A stretch of DNA of 64,000 nt from Pseudoalteromonas luteoviolacea DSM 6061 (GTDB lineage: Bacteria; Pseudomonadota; Gammaproteobacteria; Enterobacterales; Alteromonadaceae): the NCBI RefSeq assembly GCF_001625655.1, contig NZ_AUYB01000132.1:1-64000 (forward strand). The letters are read 5' to 3'. Shown in pieces: positions 16,735-26,700 of the stretch. The stretch's first letter is position 1, and each line of letters opens with the position of its first letter. Below the pieces are notes generated by a model that was not told where the DNA came from, did no database searches, and saw nothing but the letters and a program-made list of their open reading frames with translations. A program made the translations under genes and the position numbers.

Positions 16735-17649
16735 ATGATGTATCCATGGTTACAGGCCTTTCAACAGCATCTGCAAGCTAGTTTTTCTCAAAGACGATTT
16801 CATCATGCACAGCTTTTTTTCGGTTTAGAAGGCACAGGTAAGCGCTATTTAGCGTCAAATTTGGCTGAGGCTTTACTGTGTAATACTACTCAAAATGAGC
16901 TTAATCGTTGCGGTAGTTGTAAAAGCTGCAATTTACTCAAGGCACAAAGTCACCCTGATTTATTTACCCTTTCTGGCGAACAAAGCAGTATCGGTGTTGA
17001 TGAAGTTAGAGCGTTGAATGATTTTATTTTCCATTCTGCTCAGCAGGGAGGCAACAAAGTAGTTGTAATCGAAAGAATTGAGAAAATGACGGAGTCAGCT
17101 GCAAATGCTTTGTTAAAAACGCTTGAGGAGCCGGCACTAAAGCGATATATACTGATGACATGCAACGATGTCTCAAAATTAAAAGCGACCATCTTAAGCC
17201 GCTGCAATAAAACTCAAGTAAATATCGGTGATAATCAACAGGTATCTTTTTGGCTTGAACAACAAGGAATTAACGCGTCTACACATCCATGGGCGGAAAT
17301 TTTTCATAATCAGCCTTTGTTGCTGGACAAGTGGCTAAAGCAGGACTCTATGGATGAAGTAGATAATCTATGGAAAGTAGCCCATGATATTGATAGGATT
17401 TCAGATATTGCAGCCCTTGAAAATGAAATAAATAAAGATCCAAGCCTACTCAATGTTTTTAGTCGCTTTTTAATGAGCGCTTTTAAACAGCAGGTAATGA
17501 ATGGTCAATTGAACTTTGTTCAGTACCAACATTGTGTGGCAAGCATTGAAACGTTCTTGTCTGACCATCATCAGGTGTTGGGGATTAACAGGACTTTGAG
17601 CCTATCGAAATTAGTTTTTGGGCTCCAGCGTGCAATAAAACAGGATTAA
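16735..17649 (+). CDS. holB: DNA polymerase III subunit delta'
   Basis: 304 residues, a clamp-loader subunit. HHAQLFFGLEGTGKRYLASN is the modified P-loop region of delta'; CGSCKSCNLLKAQSHPDLF gives the zinc-binding cysteines; IGVDEVRALNDF, KVVVIERIEKMTESAANALL and LKTLEEP are typical; ILSRCNKTQV is the SRC sensor motif. It lies 30 bases after tmk and 4 bases before the PilZ gene, so it is part of one operon. Confidence 0.95.
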   Translation: MMYPWLQAFQQHLQASFSQRRFHHAQLFFGLEGTGKRYLASNLAEALLCNTTQNELNRCGSCKSCNLLKAQSHPDLFTLSGEQSSIGVDEVRALNDFIFHSAQQGGNKVVVIERIEKMTESAANALLKTLEEPALKRYILMTCNDVSKLKATILSRCNKTQVNIGDNQQVSFWLEQQGINASTHPWAEIFHNQPLLLDKWLKQDSMDEVDNLWKVAHDIDRISDIAALENEINKDPSLLNVFSRFLMSAFKQQVMNGQLNFVQYQHCVASIETFLSDHHQVLGINRTLSLSKLVFGLQRAIKQD

Positions 17650-17653
17650 TACA

Positions 17654-17980
17654 GTGCAAGAGCTATTAGTAGATATTGAAGATCAAGACGAGTTATATCG
17701 AAGTTACATGCCATTTTTGAAAAGTGGCGGTATTTTTATCAAAACGAATACTCGCTTTGATATGGGGGCGGCAGTCTCTTTGCGGATTATGTTGCCTGAT
17801 GCGCTGGAGGAAGAAGAAGCAACAGGTAAAGTCGTGTGGATTACTCCGCAAGGCGCGCAAAATTCTAACCCACCTGGGATTGGTGTTAGCTTTGACACCG
17901 AGTTTGAATTATTAAATGATAAAATTGTTAAGTTGTTGGGCACCGCTCTCAACCATGACAAACCAACCTATACAATGTAA
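17654..17980 (+). CDS. PilZ-domain protein, type IV pilus assembly type
   Basis: 108 residues from a GTG start four bases after holB. SGGIFIKTNTRFDMGAAVSLRIMLP and GKVVWITPQG...PPGIGVSF form the PilZ barrel. It lacks the N-terminal RxxxR and has no clear D/NxSxxG cyclic di-GMP motif, as in PilZ of Pseudomonas (PA2960), which is found in the same holB-pilZ-tatD order and is needed for type IV pilus assembly rather than for nucleotide binding. Confidence 0.9.
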   Translation: MQELLVDIEDQDELYRSYMPFLKSGGIFIKTNTRFDMGAAVSLRIMLPDALEEEEATGKVVWITPQGAQNSNPPGIGVSFDTEFELLNDKIVKLLGTALNHDKPTYTM

Positions 17981-17989
17981 GAAGTAGTA

Positions 17990-18787
17990 ATGATTGTAGA
18001 TTCACACTGCCATTTAGACCGTTTGGAATTCGCTAAACTTAAAAGCGAACTGCCTGAAATATTGCAAAATGCCCGTGACAAACAAGTGGAACACTTTTTG
18101 TGTGTCAGCGTTACTCTTGAACAGTTCCCCGGCATGCTAAAAGTGATTGAAGGGTTTAGCGATGTTTCGGCTTCTTGCGGAGTGCATCCGCTTAACCAAG
18201 ATGATGCGCTTGATAAATCACTGTTATTGGAATTGGGAAAACACGAAAAGGTAGTGGCAATTGGCGAAACAGGCCTAGATTACTATTATTCCAAAGATAC
18301 ACATAAAGTTCAGCAAGATAGCTTTGCAGGTCATATTGATGTGGCGAATGAACTCAATAAGCCCCTAATAATTCATACACGAGATGCGAAAAAAGATACG
18401 CTGGATATTATGAGAGCACACAACGCAGATAAGTGCGGTGGAGTGTTACATTGTTTTACGGAAGACTGGGATATGGCGAAAAAAGCGATTGATATGGGCT
18501 TTTATATCTCTATCTCGGGTATTGTGACTTTTAAAAATGCGGTTGAGCTACAAGAGGTCGTTAAACAGATCCCGCTAGATAGATTGCTAATTGAAACTGA
18601 CTCGCCATATCTAGCGCCAGTTCCACATCGCGGTAAGACAAATCAGCCAGCGTATGTACAAGACGTTGCGTACTTCATATCTGATCTTAAAGGTATATCT
18701 TATAAAGAGCTTGCAACCGCTACCACCAACAATTTTTATCAGCTATTTAGCTTAGCAAAACGGAACAATGGCATTACCACAGGCTAA
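17990..18787 (+). CDS. TatD-family metal-dependent hydrolase (YcfH type)
   Basis: 265 residues. The amidohydrolase metal ligands are in order: DSHCHLD at the N-terminus, GETGLDYYY, LIIHTRDA, GGVLHCFTE and LLIETDSPYLAPVPHRGK near the C-terminus. The family has DNase activity. The position after holB and pilZ fits YcfH rather than the TatD of the Tat operon. The 3' end overlaps the next ORF by 20 bases, so the two are probably translationally coupled. Confidence 0.93.
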   Translation: MIVDSHCHLDRLEFAKLKSELPEILQNARDKQVEHFLCVSVTLEQFPGMLKVIEGFSDVSASCGVHPLNQDDALDKSLLLELGKHEKVVAIGETGLDYYYSKDTHKVQQDSFAGHIDVANELNKPLIIHTRDAKKDTLDIMRAHNADKCGGVLHCFTEDWDMAKKAIDMGFYISISGIVTFKNAVELQEVVKQIPLDRLLIETDSPYLAPVPHRGKTNQPAYVQDVAYFISDLKGISYKELATATTNNFYQLFSLAKRNNGITTG

Positions 18788-20612
18788 AATACCAACGATA
18801 CTCTGCGGGCCGATGGTTCGCAGGGCAGACCCTCTAAGCATTTGCCTACAATTTGTTATTACAAAGCCGTTAGAATTGAGCGCGTCAATTGAAGGGTTGC
18901 AAATTGACTTAGAGCAGACAACAATCCGCCTCGGGGAACGGTTGTATTTGGCGTTTCTGTCACTTTCGAGCTCGGGGAAGGGGTTTCCAACGGATCAAGA
19001 GCTACGTTATAAAGTGGCTATTGATGGAAATGCTTATCAAAATGAAGCTTTGTTTTACGGTGATAGCTTCAGTTTGATAGTGCCTAAAGTATTGTCAAAT
19101 GTTCTGCATGGCTCTTGCAGAAACCCACATCACCCTAGTAAAGACAGTTTGGTTGCCGCAGATAACTTTTTACAACAACGTCATCAAGCATATGAACAGC
19201 GGCCAAGTTTATTATTAATGTCTGGTGATCAGGTGTATGCGGATGATGTAGCGGGGCCCATGCTCGTTGCTATCAAACAGCTGATATCTTTGCTTGGGAT
19301 CTATAGTGAGCAGCCCTTAGCATTGCCTTTACCTGAAGCATTAAAACCCCAGCTATATGCAAGAGATAAATATCTTCCAGTGGAGCCTTGGCAGAGTCGC
19401 AGCAAGTTTTCGCTTGGGTATTGGACTCGAAAAGATGAACCTCATTTTTCCAGTGTGAAAGCTGGGAATCACTTAATTAGTTTCGAAGAGTTTGTTGCTT
19501 TTTATGTCCTTAATTTCAGCTCCGCCGCTTGGCGACAGGTTAATCCATTTGAGTTTGACATTGAACAGCTATCTAAATCTCATGCACTGCAATTTGAAGC
19601 AGAAACACGCGCGCTAGAAGATTTCATATCGACTTTACCTAGGGTAGAAAGGTTGATGGCTAACGTCTCTACTCTCATGATGTTTGATGACCATGATGTT
19701 ACCGATGACTGGAATCTTACGCCTAAATGGGAGCAAAACATAGCAAACTCGCTAGAAAGCAAGCGCATTGTCAATAATGGTTTGATCTCTTATTGGCTTT
19801 TTCAAGGGTTAGGAAACGATGCATTAAAAGAGACAGGATCATTAATGACCGATTTTAAAGGTGCATTAGTCGATGATGTTTGGCAGTTTTCTAAGTTTGA
19901 TAAAGCAATCAACCGATTTGGTCAATGGCATTACTGCCTTGATACTTATCCAAAAGTAGTTGTACTGGATACGCGAACCCACCGCTGGCGCAGTGAGCAA
20001 GACTTCAACGAACCCAGCGGCCTGATGGATTGGGAAAGTTTGATGGAGTTGCAAGAAGTACTTATTAATCATGATAGTGTCTTGCTTGTGAGCCCCGCGC
20101 CAGTGTTTGGCGTGAAAGCCATAGAGACTATCCAAGCAATATTCAATACCTGCGGGGAGCCACTGGCTGTGGATGTGGAAAACTGGATGGCACATGAAGG
20201 GGCTGCGAAAAAGCTGATCGATATCTTCAAAAGAGAAGATACTCCCAAGGAAACCATAATATTGTCTGGTGATGTGCACTATTCATTTTGTTTTTCTGTA
20301 CAAGCGCGTTTTGGCCGCCACCACAATCGAATATGGCAGCTGACAGCATCAGGCATTAAGAATGAATTTCCAAAAGGTTTACTTAATATTTTGGAAAAGC
20401 TTGATACCTGGTTATTTGCCACTTGGAGCCCTTTTAACTTATTTACCAAGCGTTGGCAGTTGGCAGTGTCAAAACACAGATCAGATTATGGTAAAGGTCG
20501 GTATTTAGTATCCGATTCAGCGATAAGTTTAATTGAACTGGAAGAAGGAAAGCTAAAAAGTTATTCGTTATTGCATGGAACTGGGGAAGTAAGCAATTTC
20601 GATTTGAATTAA
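18768..20612 (+). CDS. PhoD-like metallophosphatase
   Basis: 614 residues. VLHGSCRNPHHP, LLMSGDQVYADDVAGPM, LMMFDDHDVTDDWN and IILSGDVHYSFCF are the metal-binding blocks of the PhoD-like alkaline phosphatase/phosphodiesterase family. There is no Tat or Sec signal, unlike classic secreted PhoD, so it probably acts in the cytoplasm. ATG 18768 lies inside tatD with GGAAC upstream; an in-frame ATG at 18813 is an alternative. A weak hairpin (GCGCTT 20614-20619 with AAGCGC 20627-20632) follows. Confidence 0.85.
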   Translation: MALPQAKIPTILCGPMVRRADPLSICLQFVITKPLELSASIEGLQIDLEQTTIRLGERLYLAFLSLSSSGKGFPTDQELRYKVAIDGNAYQNEALFYGDSFSLIVPKVLSNVLHGSCRNPHHPSKDSLVAADNFLQQRHQAYEQRPSLLLMSGDQVYADDVAGPMLVAIKQLISLLGIYSEQPLALPLPEALKPQLYARDKYLPVEPWQSRSKFSLGYWTRKDEPHFSSVKAGNHLISFEEFVAFYVLNFSSAAWRQVNPFEFDIEQLSKSHALQFEAETRALEDFISTLPRVERLMANVSTLMMFDDHDVTDDWNLTPKWEQNIANSLESKRIVNNGLISYWLFQGLGNDALKETGSLMTDFKGALVDDVWQFSKFDKAINRFGQWHYCLDTYPKVVVLDTRTHRWRSEQDFNEPSGLMDWESLMELQEVLINHDSVLLVSPAPVFGVKAIETIQAIFNTCGEPLAVDVENWMAHEGAAKKLIDIFKREDTPKETIILSGDVHYSFCFSVQARFGRHHNRIWQLTASGIKNEFPKGLLNILEKLDTWLFATWSPFNLFTKRWQLAVSKHRSDYGKGRYLVSDSAISLIELEEGKLKSYSLLHGTGEVSNFDLN

Positions 20613-20686
20613 AGCGCTTTACGATGAAGCGCCTAACGCAGCTTTTGCTATAGTTATTGATAAGTTTAGATACTAAGTGGCATTAT

Positions 20687-23600
20687 ATGCTGTTTAAGTT
20701 GCACTTACGAGTAATAGACAATTTGCTGGCTTCAAGCGCTTTGTTTGTGCGAGCAATGTGTATATTGGTTATTTGTGGGTTGTCCTGTGTTTCGATAGCC
20801 GGTCCTCTATTTACTGACACCTCCCAAGTTATGCGCCGTTTTGACTATGAGTCTGGTCTTAGTCAAGTTACGATAATGGCTCTGGCCGAAGATCAGCTTG
20901 GCTACATTTGGATTGGAACTCAAGCGGGACTAAACCGTTTTGATGGCCATGAATTTAAACAGTTTACAAGCAGGCAGCAAGATCCAAATGAACTGGCCGG
21001 CGCTTTTATTACTGGCCTTTGTCACAGTGGTGAAACGGTTTGGATAGGCACAAGTACTGGGTTGAGTGCCTACCATACGGTTACAGGTCGTTTTCAGAGT
21101 TTTTTAAAAGAGCATCATGACGCGATTACCTCTGACCGTGTTAAAACTCTCAGCTGTACAGGCAGTCATATAGCTGTCTCAACGGAAAATAATGACTTTT
21201 ATTTAATTGACAAAGGCTCTCTTAACCCTAGCTCACTAGAGTTGAGTGGTCGCTTTATCAGCCATGTTGTTACCTACAAAAACTTAATTTATTACCTCTC
21301 TGAAGAGGGGGTGATGGCTTTCAATACGCAATCAGGTATTGGTAGCCAGCTTTTACAAGATGACTTTAAGCACATGCGTTTGAACGGTGAGCGCATATTC
21401 CTCCTATCAAAAGACAATGAACTAATTAGTTATGACACATTATACGAGCGTGTTTTGTGGCGCAGCAAAGTTGATGATCGCGTTGGGCTCGAATTAAACA
21501 AAATACATATCTCATCAGATAGCTTATTTTTGGGTACTAACTTTGGTGTTTACTTGTTTGACTTGAAAGGCAATCTCAAAAAACACTGGTTCAAACATGA
21601 GGGGCAAGGTTTAGGGCTACAAGACAACAGTATTATGTCGGTGCTGAAGGACAGCAACAGTGATTTATGGTTTGGTACCGAAACAGGAGGGTTACACTTT
21701 ATTAGCCGCTTGAGCGAAAATTTTGGTCATGTGAGTGCTTACAATTATCCTGATAGCCCTTTGCAAGAGCCAGATATTCGAAACTTTTCATTAGATATAC
21801 AGGATAGACTTTGGCTCGCAACGTCTTCTGGACTGTACTTTTTTGACGGTTCAGGGTTTAAAGCTGCACAAGAAGAATATGCGCAGTTGTCGATACTGGC
21901 AAATGCCTTTATTACCAAGTTGCACATTCAGAACAAATATATGTGGCTAACAACCCGTGGTTTGGGCGTGTTTCGACTGGACTTAGATAATGGAGAGCTA
22001 CTGAATCTCGCGCCTGATGTTGGCAAAGGCCCAGAACTTAGTTTCAATGATGTGGTTTCATATCGGGACAGAGTATTGGTTAGCTCGAGGACGATGGGGT
22101 TATTGTTCTTTAATGAGGCAACTCAAGAGCTTGAGTCTTATTTAAAAGTACCAAATGCACCAAACCATGTATCATCAATTATTCCATATGGCGATGGGCT
22201 TTTGTTTGGCAGTATTGGGGACGGGTTGTTCAAATATGAAGAAGGGCAATTAGAACAGCTAACGATTGCAGACGGATTAGTGTCCGATATTGTATTTATG
22301 TTACAAGAAGATAGTTATGGCCGCGTTTGGGTAGGGAGTGAGTCCGGTGTTTCAGTCGTCAACTCTAGCTTTTCAGTAACTAAAATTATTAAAAAATCTG
22401 ATGGACTGACGAATGGTGCTGTTTGGGCATTGATATATGATGGACAAGATCACGTGTGGCTGGGCTCAAGTGGAGGTTTATCACGAGTTAATATTCACGA
22501 TTTTAAAATAGATAATTTCCTGCCAGTTGATGGTGTACAAGGGAACGAATTCAACTATAACGCAAGTTGGTTGTCGCCTGATGGCAGAGTGTTTATTGGT
22601 GGCTCTAAAGGATTTAATCAGTTCTATCCTAAGCAAATTAAAATCGCACCAACAAGCCGGCCTCTTTTAGTATCTAGTATTGAGTTACTGGGTAATGAAC
22701 TTCATCCTTCTACCGATGAAGAGCTGAAGTTAGCGCCAGAATTAACAACGCGAATTGAGTTAAACCATAATCAAGATATTTTATCTTTGCATTATTCGAG
22801 CTTAGATTATGGTTCTGAAGGGCTGCGTTTTTATTATCGTATAGTCGGGCTAAGTGAGAAATGGTTGAAGCTTGCAGATGGCGTTAGGCAAATAAACTTG
22901 CTTAAGCTCAACCCTGGGAAGTATCAAGTACAAACTTACACAATAAATCGGTTTAACCAAGTATCTCCTACGCATCTATTCGATATTTTGATCCATGCGC
23001 CGTGGTGGTGGAATGATTTCACAAAAGCAGCTTATATACTGACCTTTGCCTTAGCATTTTATATTTGGATAAGACAAAGACAAAAGCGCTTCCAACAGGT
23101 TGTTAGCGACAACCAAATTATGAATGAATTACAAGAGCGGTTAGAGCTCTCTTTATGGGCAAGCCAAGATGAGCTTTGGGATTGGCACATCGAAACAGGC
23201 AAAATCTATCGTCATAGTGTTAAGCCCCGAATCGATTACGGTGAATGCAGATCGAGGATGGCAGTGATTGATGCCATGCAATTTATACACCCTAAAGATT
23301 GCGTTGCTTGGGAAGAAAAGTTAGATGCGTGTTTAGAAGGTGATGAAGATACCTATGAAATAGCGATACGCGTTAAAACAGTGGATGGTGATTGGACATG
23401 GGTGCTTGAAAGAGGCAAGGTGGTCAGTCGCGACAGTCACGGAAAGGTAATGCGGGTCGCAGGAGCTCTCAAAGACATTGCTGAATTAAAAGCACATCAA
23501 AACGCGTTGCAATCACTTAATGAAGAGTTGGAAATTAAGGTTGCAGTACGTACGGACGAATTGTATCGCAAAAACCAAAAGCTAGAACAAGCAATGATGG

Positions 23601-24397
23601 AGTTAAAGCGCACACAACAAGAGTTGATAGAAAGCGAAAAAATGGCATCTCTTGGAAATGTCGTTGCTGGTATTGCGCATGAGATTAATACACCTTTAGG
23701 TATTTCCATAACTGCCATTTCGTATAACGAAGAAAGCTTGAAGCAGATTTCTACAAAACTCGAAAATCAAACCTTAAAACAATCTGAGCTTGAGCAGTCC
23801 ATCAACGAACAGAGAGAAGGTTATCAACTGATGAATCGCAACCTTGATAGGGCGAGAGAGCTTATTAGTAATTTTAAGCAAGTGGCGGTAGACCACTCTA
23901 GTGAGGTACAGCGAGATATCAATGTAAAGGAATATGTAGAGGACGTGTTTAGCTCGCTAGCACCGCTGGCAAAAGGTAAAAATATCACCTTAAGAATAAA
24001 TGGTGATGAGAGCATTGATGTAAATACGTATCCGGGTGCAATTTACCAAATACTCACAAATTTGTATAACAACTCAATGATTCATGGTTTCGAGCATAAA
24101 GAAAAAGGAACAGTTCAAGTTAGCTTACAGCTATTAGAAGGTGCTTGGACGTTAATTTACAAGGATGACGGTATCGGGATGTCCGATAGCAGCCTCACCA
24201 CTTTGTTTGATCCTTTTGTTACGACTAAACGCAGTCAGGGTGGGTGCGGGCTAGGCATGCATATTGTTTATAATTTAGTTACGCAGTTGCTTAAAGGGGA
24301 AATTTCAGCTTGGTCAAAACCAGAAAAAGGATTAGAAGTTAAAATAAAAGTACCATATATAAAAGCAGCAAGCTCAGTTAAAGCTAAAGAAGCATGA
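20687..24397 (+). CDS. Two-component sensor kinase with beta-propeller sensor, Y_Y_Y and PAS domains
   Basis: 1236 residues from ATG 20687 (the frame opens 30 bases earlier at TTG). After an N-terminal hydrophobic segment, about residues 50-650 are regulator-propeller repeats (GYIWIGTQAGLNRFDG, DLWFGTETGGL, HVWLGSSGGLSRV). A Y_Y_Y domain (about 660-770), a membrane helix (ILTFALAFYIWI), a PAS domain (LWDWHIETGKIYR), a coiled coil, and a kinase core follow. The phospho-acceptor is H998 in GIAHEINTPLG; ATP-binding blocks are LTNLYNNSMIHG, KDDGIGMSD and GGCGLGMHIVYNLV. Such proteins often sense polysaccharide breakdown products. It has no receiver domain, and no response-regulator gene is adjacent. 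Confidence 0.92.
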   Translation: MLFKLHLRVIDNLLASSALFVRAMCILVICGLSCVSIAGPLFTDTSQVMRRFDYESGLSQVTIMALAEDQLGYIWIGTQAGLNRFDGHEFKQFTSRQQDPNELAGAFITGLCHSGETVWIGTSTGLSAYHTVTGRFQSFLKEHHDAITSDRVKTLSCTGSHIAVSTENNDFYLIDKGSLNPSSLELSGRFISHVVTYKNLIYYLSEEGVMAFNTQSGIGSQLLQDDFKHMRLNGERIFLLSKDNELISYDTLYERVLWRSKVDDRVGLELNKIHISSDSLFLGTNFGVYLFDLKGNLKKHWFKHEGQGLGLQDNSIMSVLKDSNSDLWFGTETGGLHFISRLSENFGHVSAYNYPDSPLQEPDIRNFSLDIQDRLWLATSSGLYFFDGSGFKAAQEEYAQLSILANAFITKLHIQNKYMWLTTRGLGVFRLDLDNGELLNLAPDVGKGPELSFNDVVSYRDRVLVSSRTMGLLFFNEATQELESYLKVPNAPNHVSSIIPYGDGLLFGSIGDGLFKYEEGQLEQLTIADGLVSDIVFMLQEDSYGRVWVGSESGVSVVNSSFSVTKIIKKSDGLTNGAVWALIYDGQDHVWLGSSGGLSRVNIHDFKIDNFLPVDGVQGNEFNYNASWLSPDGRVFIGGSKGFNQFYPKQIKIAPTSRPLLVSSIELLGNELHPSTDEELKLAPELTTRIELNHNQDILSLHYSSLDYGSEGLRFYYRIVGLSEKWLKLADGVRQINLLKLNPGKYQVQTYTINRFNQVSPTHLFDILIHAPWWWNDFTKAAYILTFALAFYIWIRQRQKRFQQVVSDNQIMNELQERLELSLWASQDELWDWHIETGKIYRHSVKPRIDYGECRSRMAVIDAMQFIHPKDCVAWEEKLDACLEGDEDTYEIAIRVKTVDGDWTWVLERGKVVSRDSHGKVMRVAGALKDIAELKAHQNALQSLNEELEIKVAVRTDELYRKNQKLEQAMMELKRTQQELIESEKMASLGNVVAGIAHEINTPLGISITAISYNEESLKQISTKLENQTLKQSELEQSINEQREGYQLMNRNLDRARELISNFKQVAVDHSSEVQRDINVKEYVEDVFSSLAPLAKGKNITLRINGDESIDVNTYPGAIYQILTNLYNNSMIHGFEHKEKGTVQVSLQLLEGAWTLIYKDDGIGMSDSSLTTLFDPFVTTKRSQGGCGLGMHIVYNLVTQLLKGEISAWSKPEKGLEVKIKVPYIKAASSVKAKEA

Positions 24398-24437
24398 CAT
24401 AGGGTTTGAATGACAAAAAATATAGCGAGTCACATAT

Positions 24438-24467
24438 AAAAAACCGCCTAATCTAAGGCGGTTTTTT
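24438..24467. terminator. Bidirectional terminator between sensor kinase and metG
   Basis: AAAAAACCGCCT (24438-24449) pairs with AGGCGGTTTTTT (24456-24467), giving a U-tract on both strands. Confidence 0.92.
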
Positions 24468-24482
24468 ATATTCAAAGTGCTG

Positions 24483-26507
24483 TTACATCACTCGCATGCC
24501 TGGCTCAGAACCTTCGTCAGGGTTAAGGATGTAAATCTCCTTACCACCAGGCCCTGCTGCTAGCACCATGCCTTCGGATAAACCAAAGCGCATCTTACGT
24601 GGTTTTAGGTTAGCAACCATTACAGTCAGTTTGCCTTCAATATCCTCAGGTGCATAAGCAGACTTAATACCTGCAAACACTTGACGTGTTTCTCCACCTA
24701 AATCTAATGTGAGCTTTAAGAGTTTTTCCGCGCCTTCCACATGTTCTGCTTTTGCAATTTTAGCGACACGCAAATCGACTTTTGCGAAATCGTTAAACTC
24801 GATTTCATCGGCGATTGGCTCCTTGGCAAGCGGGCTGTTCGGGTCAATTGCTGGCTTTGCTGCTTCTAAGCTCTCTTTTGAAGCTTCTACCATTGCATTT
24901 ACTTTGTCTAAGTCAACACGTTGCATTAGCGCCTTGAACTTATTAATTTGGTGACCTTTAAGTGGCTCACTCACAGAATCCCATTTAAGTTCTGTTGCAA
25001 GGAACTGCTCAACATTGGCACTCATACCCGGAAGAACAGGCTTCAAGTAGGTGAGTATTACTTTGAACATGTTTAGACCAAGAGAGCAAACTTGATGTGC
25101 ACGTTCTTGCGTTGCTTCATCTTTGATTAAAACCCATGGCGCTTCAGCGTCAATAAACTGATTCGCTTTGTCTGCAAGGGTCATGATTTCACGAATTGCA
25201 CGACTGTACTCGCGGTTTTCATAATGTGTCGCAATTGTTTCAGAGACTGCCGTAAACTCAGCTAACAAAGCTTCGTCCATCACACTGTCGCTTAACTTGC
25301 CTGCAAACTTTTTAGTAATAAAACCTGCACAACGACTGGCAATATTAACTACTTTACCAACGAGATCAGAATTTACACGTTGTGCAAAGTCTTCCAAGTT
25401 TAGGTCTAGATCCGTAATGCCGCTATTTAGCTTAGCCGCGTAGTAATAGCGCAAGTATTCTGGGTCAAGGTGTTCAAGATACGTCCTAGCCTTAATAAAC
25501 GTGCCCTTTGACTTTGACATTTTCGCGCCATTGACCGTTACGAAGCCATGTGCAAATACGTTTGTTGGTTTTCTGAATTCAGCACCTTCAAGCATTGCAG
25601 GCCAAAATAGGCTGTGAAAATAAATGATGTCTTTACCGATAAAGTGATAAAGCTCAGCATCGGAGTCTTTGCCCCAGAAGCTATCAAAGTCGATACCACT
25701 TTTATCGCATAAGTTTTTAAAGCTCGCCATGTAGCCAATTGGCGCATCTAGCCATACATAAAAGTATTTGCCAGGGGCACCCGGGATCTCAAAGCCAAAG
25801 TAGGGAGCATCACGGCTGATATCCCACTGCTGTAAACCTTCAGCAAACCACTCTTCAAGTTTGTTAGCCATTTCCGCTTGTAAACTACCTGAATGAAGCC
25901 ACTCTTTAAGCATGCCCTCAAATGCAGGTAAATCGAAGAAAAAGTGCTCAGAATCTTTTAGTACAGGTGTTGCACCTGACATTGCAGATTTAGGGTTTTT
26001 TAGCTCTGTAGGGCTATAAGTCGCACCACACGCGTCACAACTGTCGCCATTTTGGTCTTCTGCATCGCAAGTAGGGCAAGTACCGGTAACAAAACGATCC
26101 GGTAGGAAGATGTTTTTCTCAGGGTCAAAAAGCTGTGAGATAGTGCGCTTTTTAATATGCCCTTTGTCGTTTAAGCGAGTATAGATAAGCTCACTCAATG
26201 CTTTATTTTCTTCGCTGTGTGTGCTGTGGTAATTGTCAAAAACGATATTGAAATCAGCAAAGTCACGCTGTCTTTCAATACTTACGTTTTTAACCATTTC
26301 TTCAGGTGTAATGCCCTGTTTCTGAGCATTCAACATGATAGGAGTACCATGAGCGTCATCCGCACATACATAGTATGCTTCGTGGCCGCGCATTTTTTGG
26401 AAGCGAGACCATACATCGGTTTGAATATATTCTAATAAATGCCCTAAATGTGTTGGGCCATTTGCATACGGTAATGCACTGGTAATGAGAATTTTTCTCT
26501 TTGTCAT
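24483..26507 (-). CDS. metG: Methionyl-tRNA synthetase
   Basis: 674 residues. ILITSALPYANGPTHLGHLLEY carries the HIGH motif as HLGH; KMSKSKGTF is the second ATP motif; the knuckle cysteines CPTCDAEDQNGDSCDAC bind zinc. The C-terminal ~110 residues (FAKVDLRVAKIAKAEHVEGA) form the EMAP/Trbp111-type tRNA-binding and dimerisation domain, as in E. coli MetG. The frame opens at 26534, but ATG 26507 has a GGGAAA ribosome site and fits the family start. It faces mrp divergently, a conserved arrangement. Confidence 0.98.
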   Translation of the reverse strand: MTKRKILITSALPYANGPTHLGHLLEYIQTDVWSRFQKMRGHEAYYVCADDAHGTPIMLNAQKQGITPEEMVKNVSIERQRDFADFNIVFDNYHSTHSEENKALSELIYTRLNDKGHIKKRTISQLFDPEKNIFLPDRFVTGTCPTCDAEDQNGDSCDACGATYSPTELKNPKSAMSGATPVLKDSEHFFFDLPAFEGMLKEWLHSGSLQAEMANKLEEWFAEGLQQWDISRDAPYFGFEIPGAPGKYFYVWLDAPIGYMASFKNLCDKSGIDFDSFWGKDSDAELYHFIGKDIIYFHSLFWPAMLEGAEFRKPTNVFAHGFVTVNGAKMSKSKGTFIKARTYLEHLDPEYLRYYYAAKLNSGITDLDLNLEDFAQRVNSDLVGKVVNIASRCAGFITKKFAGKLSDSVMDEALLAEFTAVSETIATHYENREYSRAIREIMTLADKANQFIDAEAPWVLIKDEATQERAHQVCSLGLNMFKVILTYLKPVLPGMSANVEQFLATELKWDSVSEPLKGHQINKFKALMQRVDLDKVNAMVEASKESLEAAKPAIDPNSPLAKEPIADEIEFNDFAKVDLRVAKIAKAEHVEGAEKLLKLTLDLGGETRQVFAGIKSAYAPEDIEGKLTVMVANLKPRKMRFGLSEGMVLAAGPGGKEIYILNPDEGSEPGMRVM

Positions 26508-26700
26508 AGTTTTCCCATGGATTTCTTGCCGCATTGACTAATACCAATTAAAGCTGTGTACCAATTTTCATGGTTGAATTTAGTACTGTTTTGCCCCTTA
26601 ACTGGAATATGCCCTCTTAACGCGAATTTGACTGGTCTTAATGAACTGAATGTTACATAATTCCAGCGTTATTTTCACCACCTGATGGCGTTTTATTTGT